Part shown: positions 42,301 to 54,300 of the stretch, piece after piece | How the letters are laid out: each line of letters begins with the position of its first letter | Position numbering within the stretch: position 1 is the stretch's first letter | Origin: Codonopsis lanceolata | Lineage: Eukaryota > Streptophyta > Magnoliopsida > Asterales > Campanulaceae | NCBI GenBank assembly: GCA_013146195.2 | Contig: CM028382.1 | Coordinates: 115,147,023 to 115,211,022, forward strand | Length of the DNA stretch: 64,000 nucleotides | Reading direction: 5' to 3' | Translations under genes and position numbers: made by a program | Notes under the pieces: model-generated | The model's input: only the letters and a program-made list of their open reading frames with translations | The model's database searches: none | What the model was told of the DNA's origin: nothing

Positions 42301-45300
42301 GCAAGAATGATAAGGCGAGGTGAGCTGCGTTGAATAGCAAAAAATTACTGTCAAATCTTATTTTCTTGCTATGTCAGGCAGTGATGGGTATTCCTTTCCA
42401 TGGAAAGGAATATGGAGAAGTATTGCTCCCAGTCGCGTCGGTCTTGGAGAAGTATGTTTGAGAAGCCTGCCATGAGGCGATTCTTACGGGAGAAAACATT
42501 CGTAAAAGGGTATGGTTTACGTGAACCGGTGCTACATGTGCAAAGGCAACGATGAGAGTGTTAATCACTTGTTACTGGATTGTCCGGTGGCTTGTTCTTT
42601 ATGGGATACGGTTCTATGGCTTTTTGGGATTTCGTGGGTAATGCCCAGTTCTGTTCGGGGGATGCTTTTGAGTTGATCGCGGTTCAATCGCAGGAGGAGC
42701 AATATTCTTTGGGGTGCTATTATGGCGGGTGTTTGGTGAACCATTTGGAAAGAGAGGAATAGAAGAATCTTTGATAATATTGAGGTTTCGCTTGATCAAT
42801 TGAGAGACTGTCTTTTGCGTACATTGTTTTTGTGGTGTTAGATCAATCTCTCGGTCATTCTTTTGTGGATTTTGTGAATAGTTTTAGTATTGAGTAGTAT
42901 GTATACTTCTAGTGTACAAAGGATGTGTCACCTGTTTTAACGCTCATATTTATACATATTTTTATCAAATTAAGGGTAATTATGTCTTAATTCTAGGCCC
43001 CATAGGGCACTAGACGTCGGTTTGGCGCCTGGCGCCCGCTTGGAAATTTTTAGAACACTTCTGAATTTGTGTTACCTTTGTTGATGAATTCAAGAAGCAC
43101 TTGGTTATACTTAAAGAAATCTAGAGATGAGTTATTTGACACCCCAAACATTGGTATGGACTAACTCAAATAGGGACTCAACCCTTTTATTAACACTAGG
43201 AAAATAAGGCACGTGATGGTGCTTAGTTTTTTTTTTTTGATAAGTAAAGTATAAGTATTATTAACATGCGTCAAAAAAGGAGACGCTATCTTGTACATTG
43301 GAAGTATACATGCACTAAACTACTAACCAAAAGACCCCAGCCTAATTACAAAAAGGATCCTCTAAATTTGGGTCGACAGTTAAGCACCAGAATCTCAAAT
43401 ACAAGTGAAAAGATTTTTTGATTCCCACAAGATCAGACTCTTTGTTCTCAAAGGCCCTTCTATTCCTCTCTTTCCAGATGGTCCACCAAATAGCTGAGGG
43501 GGCATATTTCCAAAAGTTACTCCTTCTATTCCGGGTGAAGGAAGGCCAACCTCGAAGCGTATCAATGACAGTCCTGGGCATAACCCACGGGACATCAGCA
43601 GAGAGAAGAAGGGAGTTCCAAAGCTCCCTAGCCATAGAGCAATGGAGCAGCAAGTGATTTACGTCTTCCTCTTCACTTTTGCACATGTAGCACCGATTAA
43701 CATAAAACAGACCCCGAGATCTCAAATTTTCCCCCGTCAATATAACACCCCTTGCTGCTTCCCACACAAAAAAAGCTACCCTATCGGGGATTTTAGATTT
43801 CCATATTACCTTCCAAGGGAATGAACTTTTTTCCTTCTCAGTCAACTTCGAGTAGAAATATCTTACTGAAAATAATTTGTTACTAGAAGCCTCCCAGGTA
43901 ATTTTATCTTCACTCAAAGGCTGCCTCTTGTGACCCTGGAGCAACTCCATGAATTGAACTGCCTCGTCAATCTCCCAATCGTGCAGATTCCTGCGAAAAA
44001 CAGGGCTCCATAAATCTGAACCCCCTTGATTGACCACCAATGAACTCACCATTTCCTCCTTATTAACTGCCATGTTGTAGAGAATAGGAAACATCAGCTG
44101 CAAGGTATTTGTACCACACCAAAAATCCTTCCAGAACCTGATTTGATTCCCTAGCCCTACCTCGAATTTGATGATTCTGTTTACCTCGTTCCATACTCCC
44201 ATAATTCCTTTCCAGACGCTAGTGCCGTGAGAGATCAGAACTTTATTAGGGAACCAAAGATGATCACCCGCTCCATATTTGCTCACCACTAACCTCCTCC
44301 ATAACGCCTCTTTATCCACTCAAAACTTCCAAAGCCACTTACCCAACAAAGCCTTGTTGAACAATTTGAGATTTTTAACTCCAAGGCCCCCATTCTCCTT
44401 GATAGAGCACACAGATTCCCACTCAACTAAATGATAATTCCTTTTCTCGTTGTCTCCTTCCCATAGGAAATCCCTTTCTAATTTCTCAAGCCTTTTTAAA
44501 ACTGAGACAGGGGCCATGAACACCGATAGGAAATACGTGGGGAGATTAGAAAGAGTACTCTTAATGAGAGTGAGTCTTCCTGCCTTAGATAAGAACCGTC
44601 TTTTCCATCCTGCCAACCGCCTTTCAAATCTATCCAAAACTGAGTTCCAAACATTTCTGTTCTTAAAGGACGAGCCAAGAGGTAATCCTAGGTATGAAGT
44701 AGGAAGATTAGAGACTTTGAAGCCAAAAAACGAGGCTAAATCCTCCACATTCTCCACTCCACCTATGGGAATTAACTCGCTTTTCGACACATTGGTCTTC
44801 AAACCTGATAAATCTTGGAAAATCAGCAAAATAAGACGAAGGCAGCCCAGCTGATCACTATCTGCATCGCAGCAAACTAGAGTGTCATCGGCAAAAAGGA
44901 GATGAGAAATAGAGACACCCCGACCATGATCATTACCCACCTCGAAGCCCTTAATAAATCCTCCTGCTACCGCCTTATCGATGAGGCGACTGAGAGCCTC
45001 CATTACCACAATGAAAAGGAATGGAGAAAGAGGATCCCCTTGGCGCAAACCTCTCGAGCTCGAGAAGAAACCTTCAGGCTGACCGTTGATAAGAACCGAA
45101 AACCTGACTGTAGAAATGCAGAATAAAATCCACTTCTTCCACTTATCTCCAAAGCCCATTTTATCCAATATGTGAATCAAAAATTCCCATCTAACATGAT
45201 CGTATGCCTTCTCCACATCCAGTTTACACAAAATCCCTGGCACTCCGCTCCGCACCCTCGAATCAACCACTTCATTTGCTATCAAAGCTGCTTCCAGAAT

Positions 45301-48300
45301 CTGACGATCACCCACAAAAGCATGCTGCGTGTCTGAAATTACTTTGCCTATCACTTTCCTCATTCTGTTGGACAGTACCTTAGAAATCAGCTTATATACA
45401 CTGCCAATGAGACTTATGGGCCTGAAATCTTTCAACTCCTCTGCCCCTTTCCTTTTGGGAATAAGAGCAATGAACGATGTATTAAGACTTTTCTCGAACC
45501 CCTCCTCCACGAAGAAAGAGTGGAAGACCTCCATAACATCAGTTTTCACCACATCCCAGCAATGTTTAAAAAACTCAAGGGTATAACCATCAGGTCCTGG
45601 GGACTTGTCACCTTTCAAATTACCCAATGCCTCCACCACTTCTTCTTCGTTAAAACTTTGCTCTAAGAACCTCCTGTCTTCCTCAATCAGGCTATTGAAC
45701 GTGATCCCTCCTATATCCAGCACTCTCCCACTCTCTTCCGCGAACAACTTTTGGTAAAACTCTACAAAGCCTCTACTAATTTGATCCTCATCTTCCGTCA
45801 CAGAACCATCAATTTTCAGCCTATTAATCTGATTGTAATTCTTGTGCGCATTAGCCATCTTATGGAAAAACTTGGAATTTTTATCTCCCTCTTTAAGCCA
45901 TAAGACTCTGGATTTTTGCCTCCAACTTATCTCTTCACTGATGAGCAATCTTTTGATCTCCAGCTTAAGCTCTTCACGACGTGCAGCTTCTGAATCCTCT
46001 AAAGATCCTTCCCCTTCCTTTGCATCCAGGCTCTTGACTTCCTCCATAGCTTCCTTAATTCTGATTTCTAACCTCCCGAACACCTCCTTATTCCAAATTT
46101 TGAGATCTTCCTTTAAAAGCTTCAATTTTTTTGCAATTCGAAAACACGGTTTACCGACTGCCTCATAAGAATCCCATTTTGACCTCACCCATTCCTTAAA
46201 ACCAGGAGCTTTCAGCCACATATTTTCAAATCTGAATGGAGTTTTCCTACTGCCTTTATCACCCCCAAACTGAAGAATTATAGGAGAATGATCGGACACA
46301 ACCCTAGGAAGAGTTTTTTGGACGAAGACCCCTATACTTTCCTCCCAATCAGAACTAATGAGGAACCTGTCGAGCCTTGAACATTGACGCCCCGACCCTC
46401 CTCGAAACCATGTGCTTAGTTAATTCACATGACTCACATGGTAACTAGACACCGACATTAGCTCCAAACAAAATTTCTCCAAGACCAGCAAAGAAGGATG
46501 ACCATAACGACAATGCAGTTGGAAAGGGGATTAAGCGCTTTGACATGATACTGGTGCAACAATCGAAGAATGAACAACTCTTACTTCATCTAGCAAGCAG
46601 AGTCCACCAGATTCACTTCCTTTACCAATAATCTCCCAAGTCAACACTACTTGAAAAAGGACAAGTAAGGCTCTCGTAATTTGACTCACATACATTAAGT
46701 TGAGTGGGAAGTAAAAAAGAATTAATGCTAACAACTTTACTTCCCAGAATAGCAGAAGATGATCCAATTGGCTAGTGTAACAGCAGGAGACTTGTAAGAC
46801 GATTTTTGAGTGGACAATTTACTCGGGTCTCCGGTTATATGATAAGTGGACAAGATACTTGAGGTCAGCAGGTGCATGGAGCCAGTGCCGAGCCTGAAAT
46901 ATACCCTAGTTACTGTTTATCAACCCGTATTGCTCTGATACCATGTGAATTAGTATCAATAACAGGAGATAACAGAAAGAGAGATAGAGATAGAGATCGA
47001 TCAGCAAAGGAGAGAAAGAGGATGTCGAATGAAGGAGGAGAAGCAATACAATTTTTTGTGTATCATATATTTACATCTGACAACCCTTCAGCCTTTTATA
47101 TCTATCTTACTCAAGTTCAATTGTGTAAATACCCTTAAATGTATTTGCAAGCCTTTTAGACGGGATTAGATGATGAGGTGGAATAGAATAAGCTTTATTT
47201 TCAATGACGAGGTGTCTCAAGGGACATTACTCTAAAAGGATTCCTTAAGAAATAGCTTGTGATTAAAGATTGAATGCTGTTAATGCTAGGTTGACTTAAC
47301 CTAGAGATTGTCCATGTTCATTCCTTTACCTAAATACAGTTGCTAATTAAGTGTAACAATTGTGTTTGCTTATTATTTAAATTTTCAGTGATGAAATTGA
47401 CAGGTCTCCTTGTTTGCACTCTCATTTTGGAGCTTCCATTTTGCTAGTGTGTGTGCATTTGGATTACTTGTATACGTCGGCTACATTATATTTGCTTTCC
47501 CTTCCTTGTTCCGTTTGCACCGGCTGAATGGGCTACTGCTTGTCTTCATTCTTTTGTGGGCTGTCAGTACATATATCTTCAATGTGGCATTTTCGTTCCT
47601 GAATTTGAAACTTGGAAAGGTAGCCTCGTCTTTTAAAGTTAAGTCTTCCTTTTTCCATAGTGAAAAAAGTTGCCGAAGTTGATAATTCCGTTTCTCTAAT
47701 TTGCTTACGCAGGACATGGAGATTTGGGAAATGGTGGGGTTGTGGCATTATCCTATTCCTGGATTTTTTATACTTGCACAGTTTGGTCTTGGAATACTGG
47801 TTGCTCTTGGAAATCTTGTTAACAACTCTGTTTTCCTGTACATATCCGACGAGGACCGGCGATCTTCAACTGAAAATTCCACTGAGGAAGGTAAATTAGT
47901 TGCTATGTTTTATTATTCTTTAACAACTAATGTCTCCTTCTTGGTCAAGTAGTAGAATACTTGAACCCCCCCTCCTTCCCTTTTTTCCTCCGAACGGGGC
48001 TTGGGGAGGGTTCAAACCTAAGACCTTCGCATTGTGAGTTGGTTTTATTTGATTTCATTTCAGTCTCCAATGGCCTATGATTGAGTACCAAGCTTTCTTT
48101 TTGAGTCCTTTTTCCCCTTATATAACTAAGAGTAGAGATTACTGAGTGTCGATAGGTCTCAATGCTCTCAACAGGTGTACAGTTTGTGAGAAGAAAACAA
48201 ATTTGCTCACAGAAACAATTAGTAGTCTAGGACTTAACAATAGAATATGTCAATAATAAACTCAAAGCTCCTCTAAACATTGTATTCAACACAAAGGTTA

Positions 48301-51300
48301 ACAAAAAAATATATCCAAATTCTTTGAGCAATTGGTAAATGTAATTTAGACAACTGCAAGAAGATTTTTGCACTGAAAAAGTAAGCATGTTTACCATCAG
48401 CAACCAATGTTTAATCGAGTTAGGCCAGAGCTCAGGTTCCGACTGGAAGTGGGAACAAAGTGATAAACCACACATGATATTTCAGGAGTCACATCTTGAA
48501 CCTGTATGAGGACCTCTTGAATCCTACATCGCCCGGACATTTAGATCTTGGTGTTTCTTCATCCTTAATAAGGACATGAAGGATATAAGTGAGGGACAAT
48601 GTCATACCCTGATCCCACATTGAGTAGATGTGGAATTGTGTAGGCTTATATAACCACCTACTACTAATGAGCATCAGCATATCCATGGAATTCTGGGCCA
48701 CAGCTTGGGCATACGTTGCGGATCCACTTTTGGGCTCATGTTGTGACAATATATGCAGTTATTTGTCTCTACAATTGCATGGTACAGCTTGAAAATCTCT
48801 ACTTCATTATGCCCTTGGAAGTTATTGTGTCAAAAATTTCAGAATTGTTCGTATCTTTGTTTCACTTCAACCTTATGTTGCCTTCCGTATTCTTGAAATT
48901 TCAGTTAAAGAAGAGACATGGTCAGATGAAAACTCTCTACTTCATTATACTCTATGAAGTTAACACGCTGTCAATTTTAAAATTATTCGTATCTATTTTT
49001 CACTTTGGACCATATGATTGTTTTATGTATCCTTCAAATGGCAGTTAAAGAAGAAACCAAAGTTCTAATTGTGGCTACAATTGCTTGGGGGCTTCGCAAA
49101 TGTTCCCGGCCTATCATGCTGGTGTTGATCTTCCTCATTGCAATGAAACCTGGTCTCATCCATGCTGTATATAGTATGTTAACTTGGATTGGAATGATCT
49201 ACTCTTTTATATAATTTAATTTTGTGACAATCTCTTATAAGTGCTCACTCATGTCTTTTGCTTCAGTGATATTCTTTTTTATGTATCTTTTGAGCCACCA
49301 CATCAGCCAAAGGATTCGTCAGGCCCTACTTCTTTTATGTGAGGCTCACTTCACCATGTTGTATGCTCTTCAGATCAATCTTGTCTCCAGAGCTTTGGAA
49401 CAAAATGGCTCTTTCAGTTTGGAAGTTCTATCCCAGTTGGGTATGCTCTATTTTTAACTGGCTTCATTTGTAATATCATTTTAGGAGGACAACAAATAAG
49501 TTTCCATCTTTCTCTAATGTTGTTCCCTTCAGTTTTTATTTTTCTTTTGTTAATGCCATCTTACATTAAATGTGCAGGTCTAGTTGACTGTGGTAGTTCC
49601 TGGGATTTTTTGGAAATAGCTGTGCTTGCATGCTTCTGTGCTATTCATAACCATGGCTATAAAATGCTCTTTTCATTCTCGTCTGTCGTGCAGCACACAC
49701 CTTGCCCTCCAGTTGGATTTAGCATTTTGAAAGCTGGTTTAAGCAAATCAGTCCTGCTGTCTGTTTATGCCTCGCCAACCACCAGAAACATCAATGACGA
49801 CCCATCCCAAGGTCTAACTTTATCTAAGTTTATATTGTAATGAGATTATTGTCATTTTTACGCTAGCAGTTGCCATTTAAGATACTAAGGTTTTCTCATT
49901 TGGCATTTCAGTTTGTATTCTATTTTCATTTTCAATAATCTGATTTTGAATTTCATTTTAAATTTTTTAAAAATTAAAGCATGCTTGGCTCTCACTTTCG
50001 GACATTCTATGTAAACATTATAATGAACAAAATCACCGTCTGTCCTATAGTAGTTCATCTCTTTTGAATATTTGAGGATGAAAAAAAAAGTTCTGAAAAT
50101 ACACTAAAACTTATGTGCCAAGAGGAAGTAATTCTGATGTCATTTCATTCTTTCCACACATGTATAAAACTAAAAGTTAACGTTAAACAAAGTGTAAAAT
50201 TAGTTTCACTTTCATTATGACATGAATAAGTTCATGTGTGGTTGAATTGTTGGTTGAAAAAAATACTCCTCCATCCCTTAAATCAGTCTCCTCTTTAAGT
50301 TTTTCATGGAAATTAGGTAAGTTGACTTTTAAGCAGTTCTGGTTGCACATAGACATAATTACCCTTATTGTTAACATTATAGCATTGCAAGTGTCCTCTG
50401 AGAGATGATGATTGCCAAAGGTAAAGTTAGTAAGGGCACTCATTTTGGGACTTTTTTTTTTCTTGAAGAAAGGACACTCATTTTGGGAAAGAGAGTGAAT
50501 TGTTTTTCGTTTTTATTAAACACTCGTCTAAAGGTTCAAGATGAAAGAGAGCACACTGCATTGTTTATCTTGTATCTGCACAGAGAGGTCCCAATCTTGT
50601 TTATGAGGCTGAAACAAATCAACACCTATTGTGCAAATAGAATATACTGCAAGAGAGAGCGCACTGCAATGATTATCTTGTACCTGCATCGAGAGGTCTC
50701 AATCTTGTTTATCAGTCTGAAACAAATCAACACCTATTGTGCAAATAAAATAAACCGAAGTACCAAACTGATTTTTCTAAACACCTTCCCTAAATACCAT
50801 GTTTATTGGTTGATTTGGTTCAATAATTAAGGTCTTAGGGCCTTAGGGCCTTAGAGGGGAGATCGTTGTTTGATGTTTTTATTATCAATTAGTTCTATTC
50901 TATATGATTGTACTCATTATTTAATCCCTTTTTTTTCAGAGAGAAAGATAGCTACTTACCTCAGTGCTATAGGGCAGAAGTTCCTGTCCCTTTATCGATC
51001 ATTTGGAACTTACATTGCTTTTTTAACTATACTTGTCACGGTATACATGGTGAGGCCTAATTATGTATCTTTTGGATACATATTTCTTCTTCTTTTCTGG
51101 ATCACTGGAAGGCAACTTGTTGAGAAGACAAAGCGCCGCCTATGGTACCCATTGAAAGCATATGCTGTTGTGGTGTTTATCCTCATCTACAGTTTGAGCA
51201 TTTTCCCCCGTTTCCAGGCATGGGTTTCCACAAAGTTTGATCTTTATCCAAACTTCGGGTATAAGCCAGAAGCTTCATTGTTAGAGAATGTTTGGGAATC

Positions 51301-54300
51301 TCTGGCAATCATGATTGTAATGCAACTTTATAGTTATGAGCGGAGACAAAGCAAGGTTAAAGGATCAGGGGATCCAAACGTATTGCAACATGGAGTTCTG
51401 GGGTTTGTCAGACGGGTTCTGATATGGCACAGTCAGAAGATATTGTTTATTGCTCTGTTCTATGCATCATTATCTCCAATAAGCGCATTTGGTTTTTTGT
51501 ATCTTCTTGGTCTTGTCTTCTGTTCAATCTTACCAAAAGCTTCTAGGATCCCATCCAAATCATTTTTGGTTTACACGGGATTTCTCGTGACTACTGAATA
51601 TTTATTTCAGATGTGGGGTAAACAGGCTAAGATGTTTCCAGGGCAAAAGCACTATGATTTGTCCATTTTTCTGGGTTTTAAGGTATATAAGGCTGGGATT
51701 TGGGGACTTGAAGCAGGTTTGAGGGATAAAGTTTTAGTCATTGCTGCTTGTACCCTTCAGTATAATGTCTTCCATTGGTTGGAGAAGATTCCCAGTTCTG
51801 TTTCTGATGTGGATATTTGGGAAGAACCTTGCCCATTGTTTGTCTCAGTTGAAGATGTGTTACCAGTTGTTTCTGTTCCTGATGGGGAAAATACCCCATC
51901 ATCAGATTCAGAGTGTTTGTCTGACAAGAAAAGAGGGGTGAAAAGCAGCAGTTCATGGCCATCTTTCAACCCTGAGTTGTACACACCCTCGCATGATGTG
52001 TCCACTAAAACAGGAGGATCTGAGAGTAGTACAAATAGAAGATATTCGTTTGGATATTTCTGGGGAAGCATTAAGGAGAGTCATAAATGGAATAAGAAGC
52101 GGATATTTTCATTGAGAAGGGAAAGATTTGAAATGCAGAAGGCTTCCTTAAAAATATATTTGAAGTTTTGGATAGAGAACATGTTCAACCTCTTTGGCCT
52201 TGAGATCAACATGATTGCATTGCTTGTCGCCAGTTTTTCTCTGCTGAATGCCATTTCTATGCTGTATATTGCGTCACTTGCTGCTTGCATTCTTCTAGGT
52301 CGTCCTATTATTCGAAGATCATGGCCGATATTTGTGTTCTTGTTTGCTTCCATTCTTGTGCTTGAATACTTCGCCCTATGGAAGAATGCAATGCCTTCGA
52401 GCCAACATATTCCAAGTGAGACTAACCTGCATTGCCATGATTGCTGGAAGATTTCAAATATATATTTCAGTTACTGCCGAGATTGTTGGCTAGGTAATCC
52501 ACTCAACTATAACATTACAGCTTATTTGGGTAACTACCCATGTCTATAATCTACTTGATTTCTAGTTCAATCTTTGAATAATTTATCCCAATGTTGTCCT
52601 CTTGGAAGCTGCCAATTCTTTAAAGCGATAAGGACATTTACTCTATGTTCAATACATAAGAATTAGCATTCCAAAATCATTGCACATGCCACCAAGAGAG
52701 ATAAAGAGACAGACTAGTAATATATTGGCCAAATAAATAAGAATTAGCATTCTGCATGCCCACCAGACTAGTAGTAGCATTATAAAATCATTGTCTTGTT
52801 TGTTGAAGTGTTTGAGAATGCTCTCTATGGAAAATTTTAAGTTGATATTTTCCTTCTCTGAGCTGATGATTTTCAATTTTGATTCAAAGCCTCTGGTTGA
52901 GTTTGGAGAAACTATAAATCGTTTTGACTGATTTCCCAGTTTCTTTCTTGTTACAATCAACCTTTTACATGATTCCCCCAACTTACTAACAAATTTTATT
53001 TTATTTATTTTATGTAGGACTTAATATCGATGATCCTCGAGTGCTGCTCAGTTATTTTCTAGTCTTCATGCTTTCGTGTTTCAAGCTTCGAGCTGATCAT
53101 TTTTCCAGATTGTCGGGGATATACACGTATCGTGAAATGATTTCTCAGCGTAGAAAAGCTTTTGTTTGGGAAGATCTCTCTTTTGAAACCAAAAGCACGT
53201 GGACGCTTTTTGATTACTTGAGGGTTTATTGCTATTGCCATCTATTGGATCTTGTGCTTGCGTTGATCTTGATAACAGGAACCTTCGAGTATGATATTCT
53301 TCACCTTGGATATCTTGCATTTGCTCTAATTTTCTTTAGGATGAGATTCACAATACTGAAGAAAAAGAACAATATCTTTACGTGGTTGCGCGTATACAAC
53401 TTTGCTGTCATTGTTCTCTCCCTTGCCTATCAGTCCCCGTTTGTGGGAGAATCCAATGCAGGGAAATGTCAAACTGTAGATTATATTTATGAGGTAATTG
53501 GATTTTACAAGTATGACTATGGGTTTCGGATAACCTCAAGGTCTGCTTTTGTCGAGATCGTTATCTTTGTTCTGGTTTCGTTGCAGTCATATATGTTCTC
53601 TTCTCAAGAGTTTGATTATGTGTTTCGATATCTTGAAGCTGAGCAAGTTGGTGCCATTGTACGTGAGCAAGAAAAGAAAGCTGCATGGAAAACAGCACAA
53701 TTACAGCACATTCGAGAAGCTGAAGAGAAGAAACACCAGCGTAATTTGCAAGTGGAGAAGATAAAATCTGAGATGCTCAACCTACAAACCCAGCTTCATG
53801 GTATAAATTCCACTCCTGTTTGTAATGTCAGTTCTCCTGGTAGTGAAGGCTTAAGAAGAAGGAGAAGTGTTTCTCGTAATATTGATGCCGACATTCAAAA
53901 TCTTGAGAAAGAGGACGGTAATCTGCGGAACGAAGAGCCTAATGTATATGCAGACTCGCCATCACCTTTTGATTTACATGAATCTCCAACCGCCTTAAGA
54001 ACTGAAAGTTTCTCATTACTTGATTACCCAATGCACTCACGGGAATCTCCTTTTTGTGAGATCACAGAACTTGAAGAGGTTGCTCCAGGGATCCCTTTTA
54101 TTGTTTCAGACAAAGAAAAGAAAGGCGAGGGCGAAACTACAGAAAACCCTTTAATTTCTGCTGTACAGTTGATAGGTAACGGTGTTTCTCAAGTACAGTC
54201 AATTGGAAATCAGGCAGTTACCAACTTAGCAAACTACTTCAATATTCCTCAAGAAGATTCAGATTCAAATGAGCCCTCGTCTTTAGAGGATGGGATTCTG

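Larger units (their letters stand above)
36331..47149 (-). mobile_element. Copia-1, antisense Ty1/Copia element hosting four insertions
   Basis: The right LTR (46,944-47,149, 206 bp, TG...CA in minus) is followed inward by the primer site TGGTATCAGAGC (46,932-46,943 in complement). The left LTR copy (to 36,510) lies next to a polypurine tract AAAGGGGAG. In minus order the body shows protease/GAG-pre-integrase sequence (46,430-46,860), integrase (42,029-41,688), RT (about 41,250-41,120 and 37,810-37,528) and RNase H (37,124-36,518). gag is absent. LINE-L, LINE-K, Copia-2 and LINE-J are inserted in it. Frames are broken throughout. Confidence 0.85.

Noticed and set aside
44450..46168. Plus-strand ORFs over LINE-L
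   Set aside because: Shadows of the open minus-strand RT.
47990..48030. GGTTCAAACC word resembling a tRNA B box, so a possible SINE
   Set aside because: No A box at the right spacing and no flanking duplication or tail.
48480..48730. Possible Cassandra-type TRIM with 5S-like sequence
   Set aside because: The 5S internal control region is not recognisable; only a generic LTR-like word is present.
50405..50830. 141-codon ORF in PIEZO intron 13
   Set aside because: Created by a 108-bp tandem duplication (108 is a multiple of three); no family match.
51757..52353. Minus-strand ORFs in PIEZO exon 14
   Set aside because: Antisense to a strongly conserved coding exon.
52649..52981. 110-codon minus ORF in intron 14
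   Set aside because: Intron sequence with small duplicated words; no domain.
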